A stretch of 64,000 nucleotides of DNA, taken from an uncultured Desulfobacter sp. (GTDB lineage Bacteria > Desulfobacterota > Desulfobacteria > Desulfobacterales > Desulfobacteraceae). Location: contig NZ_OY762929.1 of the NCBI RefSeq assembly GCF_963666675.1, positions 5,862,001 to 5,926,000 on the forward strand, read 5' to 3'. The notes beneath the pieces were generated by a model, which saw only the letters and a list, made by a program, of their open reading frames with translations, was not told the DNA's origin and did no database searches. A program made the position numbers and the translations under genes. Below, in pieces: positions 57,379 through 64,000 of the stretch (the stretch's first letter is position 1; every line of letters begins with the position of its first letter).

Positions 57379-58728
57379 ATGAAAATTCTCATCGTGGATG
57401 ACGAAACCATATCCAGAACTATTTTGCTCTCAAAAATGACGGACATGGGTACCTGCGTGGCCGTGGACAACGCCAAAGAAGCCCTGGACGAAATTGACAA
57501 GGCAACAGCCGAAGAGCAACCCTTTGATGTCATCACCCTTGATGTTTCCATGCCCGTCATGGGCGGTCAGGAACTGCTTGAACACATCCGTAAACAAGAG
57601 CAGAAGAATAAAATCCCCAAAGACGAGCGGGTAAAAATTATCATGATAACGGCCCGGATGGACCTGGGCACAATCAAAGCCTGCATCAAAAGCGGGTGCA
57701 ACGGATACCTGACAAAACCGGTCAGTCAGGTCCAGTTGATCCAGAGTCTTTCCCAGTTGGGCTTTGAGCCTGTCACCCCTGAAAAAACGGACAAAGAAGA
57801 GATGTCCCACAGTGACGGTATCGCCGAGATCATCAAACGATTTTACTCGGGAAAAATTATGCTGCCGGTGTTCCCGAATATCGTCAAAGAAATTGAGGAA
57901 CTAATGGCCGGAAAAGACCCCTCAGTGGATGATCTGGCAAAAATCGTGGAAAAGGATCTGGTAATCTCAAGCAAGCTGATTACCATTGCCAACTCTCCAC
58001 TTTACAAAGGCATGGACGATGTGAACAGTCTGAATAGCGCACTGGTGAGGCTTGGCCTTAAAAACACCCTGGGGGTATGCTCGGCCCTTGCAACAAAAAA
58101 TCTTTTTGATTCAGACGATGAGACGCTCAAAGGGGAAATGAACAAACTCTGGATTCACTCGTTTGCCGTGGCCACGCTGGCAAGACGTCTGGGCCAAGAG
58201 ATAGGGCTTGAAAACCTGGAAACCATATTCCTGATGGGCCTGGTCCATGATATTGGAAACATGCTTTTAATAAAGGTTTTTGTGGACATGTATCCGGATG
58301 TTCCCATCACAGATGAGGAGCTACAGCGTGTCATCCACGAAATCCACACCACCTTTGGCGGGGTTCTGCTGAAAAAAATGCACTTTTCCAAACAGATTGT
58401 AAATATTGCCGAATTTCACCACTGGGAGCAGTTTGAAGAGAGTGCGGACAAAGAATTGCTGGTGATCAGCCTTGCCGATACCCTGGCCAAGGATATGGAA
58501 GCCCTCCTTTTCCCCCAAAAAGGTGAAAATAAAGTACCTGATTTGGAAGAAGGCGATGTGACCCTGGAAGAAAAGACAGACAATGAAGTTAAAATAGATC
58601 AGGATCAAATCATAAAGGATCTGTCCGACTTGCCTGCACTGAAAATTTTAGAGTTGGATCCTGAAAAAATATTTTCGATTATTGAAAAAATTATTCCCAA
58701 GATCAAAGAGAGCGCTCGCGCATTCTGA
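57379..58728 (+). CDS. REC-HDOD signalling protein
   Basis: A 449-residue protein. The receiver (residues 1-130) has LIVDDE, phospho-acceptor Asp in ITLDVSMPVMGG and the Lys in YLTKPVS. The HDOD domain (about 155-370) has LPVFPNIVKEIEEL, IVEKDLVISSKLITIANSP, ALVRLGLKNTLGV and MGLVHDIGNMLL. A C-terminal acidic tail follows. In the cluster at 37394-38712 the same two domains are separate genes. It is probably cotranscribed with the preceding PPDK_N protein. It is likely a phosphorylation-controlled scaffold; the output is unknown. Confidence 0.9.
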   Translation: MKILIVDDETISRTILLSKMTDMGTCVAVDNAKEALDEIDKATAEEQPFDVITLDVSMPVMGGQELLEHIRKQEQKNKIPKDERVKIIMITARMDLGTIKACIKSGCNGYLTKPVSQVQLIQSLSQLGFEPVTPEKTDKEEMSHSDGIAEIIKRFYSGKIMLPVFPNIVKEIEELMAGKDPSVDDLAKIVEKDLVISSKLITIANSPLYKGMDDVNSLNSALVRLGLKNTLGVCSALATKNLFDSDDETLKGEMNKLWIHSFAVATLARRLGQEIGLENLETIFLMGLVHDIGNMLLIKVFVDMYPDVPITDEELQRVIHEIHTTFGGVLLKKMHFSKQIVNIAEFHHWEQFEESADKELLVISLADTLAKDMEALLFPQKGENKVPDLEEGDVTLEEKTDNEVKIDQDQIIKDLSDLPALKILELDPEKIFSIIEKIIPKIKESARAF

Positions 58729-58729
58729 T

Positions 58730-58767
58730 AAAAAAACCCAGCCGCCAAAATAATTTCAGCGGCTGGG
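58730..58767 (-). terminator. Intrinsic terminator of isocitrate dehydrogenase
   Basis: Stem CCCAGCCGC (58737-58745) with GCGGCTGGG (58759-58767). On the minus strand it is followed by TTTTTTT, an excellent terminator for icd. There is no T-run on the plus strand. Confidence 0.85.
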
Positions 58768-58802
58768 CTAAGGACGTCAGTTGATTAACTTAAGTGTATA
58801 AC

Positions 58803-61487
<2,685 letters not shown>

Positions 61488-62447
61488 ATGAAAATAGTTG
61501 TTCTTGATGGATTCACCCTGAATCCGGGGGATCTGACCTGGGATGAATTTTCAAAAATCGGTGATCTGCAGGTTTACGACAGAACAAGCCCCGAAGAGAT
61601 TCAGGAGCGGACGGACGGTGCCAATATTGTGTTGACCAACAAAACCGTACTGACGGGTGAAGACATCGCAGCAATGAATAAGGTTGAGTATATCGGGGTT
61701 TTGGCAACAGGGGTGAATGTCGTCGACCTTGAATACACCAAAACCCATGGAATTACCGTGACCAACGTTCCCGGATATTCCGGTTCTTCATCGGCCCAAG
61801 CCGTTTTCGCCCTGATTCTGGAACTGACAAACCGGGTGGGCCACCACAGTCAGACAGTAACGGATGGAAAATGGTCCGAATCAAAGGATTTCTGCTATTG
61901 GGATTATCCGCTGGTGGAATTGGAAGGCATTACATTAGGTATCGTCGGCTATGGCGGCATCGGCAAAGCCGTGGCACGCATCGCATTGGCCTTTGGTATG
62001 AATATTCTGATCTACAACCGTTCTGTCCCCCCTGATCTTCCCGAGGGCATCGCCTATTCGGATCTGGAAAATCTGATCAAATCCAGCGATATCATATCCC
62101 TGCACTGTCCGTTGACCCCCCAGACCAAAGGAATGATCAACAAAGAGAGCCTGGCACAAATGAAAAAAACATCCTATTTGATCAATACCTCCCGGGGGCC
62201 CCTGGTTGTGGAGAACGATCTGGCGGATGCGTTGAATAAAGGTATTATTGCCGGGGCTGCCATGGATGTTCTTGACGTGGAACCCCCGGACAAGAGCTGC
62301 CCGCTGCTGACGGCTGACAACTGCTACATCACCCCTCATATTGCCTGGGCAACCCTTGCATCCAGGGAAAGACTGATGTCCATAGCGATTGAAAACATAA
62401 AAAGCTACCTGGCAGGAACCCCTAAAAATGTAGTTCCCAGAAAATAA
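61488..62447 (+). CDS. D-2-hydroxyacid dehydrogenase (glycerate dehydrogenase-like)
   Basis: A 319-residue NAD-dependent dehydrogenase. The nucleotide-binding motif is GIVGYGGIGKAVARIA. Catalytic residues are Arg in INTSRGPLV, Glu in DVLDVEPP and His in TPHIAWAT. The closest known group is hydroxypyruvate/glycerate dehydrogenase (HprA), which links glycerate and hydroxypyruvate; the exact substrate is inferred. The ribosome site is AAGGAAGG. It starts a rightward pair with the SPFH gene 22 bp downstream. Confidence 0.88.
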   Translation: MKIVVLDGFTLNPGDLTWDEFSKIGDLQVYDRTSPEEIQERTDGANIVLTNKTVLTGEDIAAMNKVEYIGVLATGVNVVDLEYTKTHGITVTNVPGYSGSSSAQAVFALILELTNRVGHHSQTVTDGKWSESKDFCYWDYPLVELEGITLGIVGYGGIGKAVARIALAFGMNILIYNRSVPPDLPEGIAYSDLENLIKSSDIISLHCPLTPQTKGMINKESLAQMKKTSYLINTSRGPLVVENDLADALNKGIIAGAAMDVLDVEPPDKSCPLLTADNCYITPHIAWATLASRERLMSIAIENIKSYLAGTPKNVVPRK

Positions 62448-62469
62448 GAGATAAAGGGAGAAATCCAAC

Positions 62470-63471
62470 ATGAGTCCAGATGCCAAATTCAATCCCCTGG
62501 AGGTCACCCAAACAACAAGACCGAAATTCATCTCCATGATCCTTGGCGGTATCGTGGTGGTGGGCGTTTTATTTTTCATTGTTTCCCGGTTTTTCACAAC
62601 CATACCCGCAGGTCACGTAGGCGTCGGTACCCTGTTCGGTAAAGTGCAGTCCGATATTTACACCGAAGGCATCCACCTGATTAACCCGATTGTGAAGATT
62701 ACGCTTTTTGACGCCAGGCAAAAAACCCACAAGGAGGATATGGGGGTGCCGTCAAGCGACCAGCTCATCACCCGGTTTGACCTGTCCATCCAGTACCGCC
62801 TGATCAAAGAGCAGGCCCCTGTGATGCTCAAGGAAACCGGCACACCCAAGGAGGTCATTGAGGTGCATATGATGCCCCTGTTGCGAAGCCTGATGCGCGA
62901 AATAGGCAAAAGCGTGCCCCGGGCGGAAAATTTTTATGAACAGGCGGTTCAGCAGCGTATCCAGGAAGAACTGCTCGCCGGACTGTCCGTTTTGGCCCAG
63001 AAAGGGATTAAAATTGAAAAACTGCTCATCCGTGATGTCACCTTGCCATCCATTATTACCAATGCGGTCATGAGAAAAAAAGAAGCGGCCCAGGCTGCGG
63101 AAAAGGCCAAGGAAGAACTTAAAAAGTTCAGGGTGGACCAGGAGCGCAAAGAGGCCCAGGCCGAAGCGGAAAAAAAAGCAGAGTTAATCCAGGCCAACAA
63201 GAAAAAAGAGGTGATGCTCATCAATGCCAATGCCCAGCTTGAAGCCGCCAGGATAGAAGCCAAGGCGATTCTTGTGCGGGCCGAAGCCGAAGCGGCCGCC
63301 AAACGCAAGCTCATTGATGCAATCTCCCTGGAGGGATATCTGAAATTAGAAAGCATGGCTGTACTCAAAGAGCTTCAAAACGGCAATCACCTGATCATCA
63401 TGGACCCCAATACAACATCTCCCCTGCCGTTTTTAAATCTTGATAAGATTCAGTATAAATCAATGAGGTGA
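62470..63471 (+). CDS. Prohibitin-like SPFH/band 7 membrane protein
   Basis: A 333-residue protein with one N-terminal membrane helix (about residues 20-42: MILGGIVVVGVLFFIVSRFF). The SPFH domain follows (TIPAGHVGVGTLFGKV, GIHLINPIVKITLFDARQ, DVTLPSIITNAVMRKKEAAQ), and then a long alanine/glutamate/lysine-rich coiled coil (about 200-285). SPFH proteins form membrane scaffolds and assist membrane proteases or lipid microdomains. The length is normal for the prohibitin subgroup. It follows the hydroxyacid dehydrogenase gene, but no functional link is evident. Confidence 0.9.
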   Translation: MSPDAKFNPLEVTQTTRPKFISMILGGIVVVGVLFFIVSRFFTTIPAGHVGVGTLFGKVQSDIYTEGIHLINPIVKITLFDARQKTHKEDMGVPSSDQLITRFDLSIQYRLIKEQAPVMLKETGTPKEVIEVHMMPLLRSLMREIGKSVPRAENFYEQAVQQRIQEELLAGLSVLAQKGIKIEKLLIRDVTLPSIITNAVMRKKEAAQAAEKAKEELKKFRVDQERKEAQAEAEKKAELIQANKKKEVMLINANAQLEAARIEAKAILVRAEAEAAAKRKLIDAISLEGYLKLESMAVLKELQNGNHLIIMDPNTTSPLPFLNLDKIQYKSMR

Positions 63472-63498
63472 TAAATCTTTTCATCCATATTTTTCGCT

Positions 63499-63543
63499 GC
63501 GACGTTCCGGAAAACATATTCAATATGCCTTCCGGAACGTTGC
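63499..63543. repeat. Palindrome downstream of the SPFH gene
   Basis: GCGACGTTCCGGAA (63499-63512) is matched by TTCCGGAACGTTGC (63530-63543) at 13 of 14 positions, with an inner CATATT/AATATG. No T-run follows, so it may be a transcript-end hairpin or protein site. Confidence 0.6.
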
Positions 63544-64000
63544 GCTTCAATTGCGAATTAAAACTTCGTCCAAAATCAGTGCCATATTTTCACACACGCC
63601 CCAATTAACCCTTATAAATAGGTATATATCTTTACCCTTCGTTTTTTTAATATTCTGAGCTTCATATCGTCTTGGGTGGCCGATGTTATGTCCAAGACCC
63701 TCTTTATTATCAACATACCTGGTTAGAATGTTCAAAATATTAGCCATAAACAACACATAAATATAAAACTATGTTGAAAACCAATTAATGATATGTTTAA
63801 AACGTGTTCAAAACAATCCTGAAAGCCTATTAGACAACGATCTTGGAATTGTTCAAAATAAAGATATAATTGTCGAAAAAAGATCAAAAAGATGTTGAAA
63901 ATAAAGATAGGGTTGACCCAATCTACTGAAAAAAGGCATTGAATTAATGCCGAGTTCAACTATTGAACACAGGTATTCATAAAATGTCAATAATCAAAAC
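63544..64000. other. AT-rich non-coding tail with helically phased TGTYNAAAA motifs
   Basis: A 66-codon frame on the minus strand (63547-63747, starting at the ATG at 63747) has no strong ribosome site and is not annotated. From 63729 to 63901 seven copies of TGTYNAAAA occur on the plus strand, at 63729, 63772, 63794, 63805, 63850, 63871 and 63893. A GTTCAA-CTA-TTGAAC dyad follows at 63954-63968. The rest of the tract extends beyond the window. Confidence 0.6.

Noticed and set aside
63732..63959. 75-codon minus-strand frame at the right end
   Set aside because: It is the reverse reading of the repeated TGTYNAAAA tract, giving a low-complexity hydrophobic chain.

Overview
The window looks like a chromosomal segment of a Desulfobacter-type sulfate reducer (Desulfobacterota, Desulfobacteraceae-like). 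This is inferred from gene content and not from any database match. The indicators are a monomeric NADP isocitrate dehydrogenase, a four-subunit 2-oxoglutarate:ferredoxin oxidoreductase (korDABC) and a single-chain pyruvate carboxylase, as expected for a TCA-cycle acetate oxidiser. There are also many very large hybrid histidine kinases with receiver, HPt and HDOD partners, a flavodiiron protein, and chemoreceptors with hemerythrin or c-type haem sensor domains. No rRNA, tRNA or CRISPR array was seen.

Layout. 1-4.2 kb: the 3' part of a PPDK-like protein, gapA, a small membrane protein and uridine kinase. 4.2-9.3 kb: an AT-rich accessory island holding a retron. It contains a PRTase/winged-helix effector gene, an IS110-family transposase, a clearly folded msr-msd RNA and a retron reverse transcriptase. 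9.3-16.7 kb: a NifA-like sigma-54 activator, then a cobamide salvage/remodelling operon (cobU, cobS, a secreted beta-helix protein, cobD, cbiB, and a probable cbiR). 16.7-18.4 kb: a complete IS66-family element with terminal inverted repeats and a perfect 8-bp target duplication. 18.4-25.7 kb: a 1600-residue hybrid kinase, a flavodiiron protein and a glycosyltransferase.

26.0-34.3 kb: korDABC with a terminator, then a REC-HPt protein and another giant hybrid kinase. 34.6-36.9 kb: two overlapping FUSC-family membrane proteins. 37.4-41.2 kb: REC, HDOD and hybrid-kinase genes in a row. 41.2-47.5 kb: a small, probably truncated membrane gene, a sodium:alanine-type symporter and two chemoreceptors. 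47.8-52.7 kb: pyruvate carboxylase, with a promoter covered by a tandem 26-bp repeat, divergent from a MetR-like regulator. 52.9-58.7 kb: an RNA methyltransferase, a palindromic 125-bp element, and a REC-REC-PPDK_N protein followed by REC-HDOD. 58.8-63.5 kb: isocitrate dehydrogenase, a D-2-hydroxyacid dehydrogenase and an SPFH/prohibitin-like protein. The window ends in a non-coding tract with seven copies of a TGTYNAAAA motif spaced at multiples of about 11 bp.

The most notable system is the retron. It has a 13-bp perfect a1/a2 pair at 7563-7575 and 7798-7810, a 17-bp msd stem, and an a2 arm lying inside the first codons of the reverse transcriptase. Its phosphoribosyltransferase-like effector is separated from the RNA by the IS110 insertion. 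Metabolic genes (kor, pyc, icd) and their apparent operators point to coordinated control of the oxidative TCA cycle. The paired receiver, HDOD and PPDK_N proteins suggest an uncharacterised signalling family.
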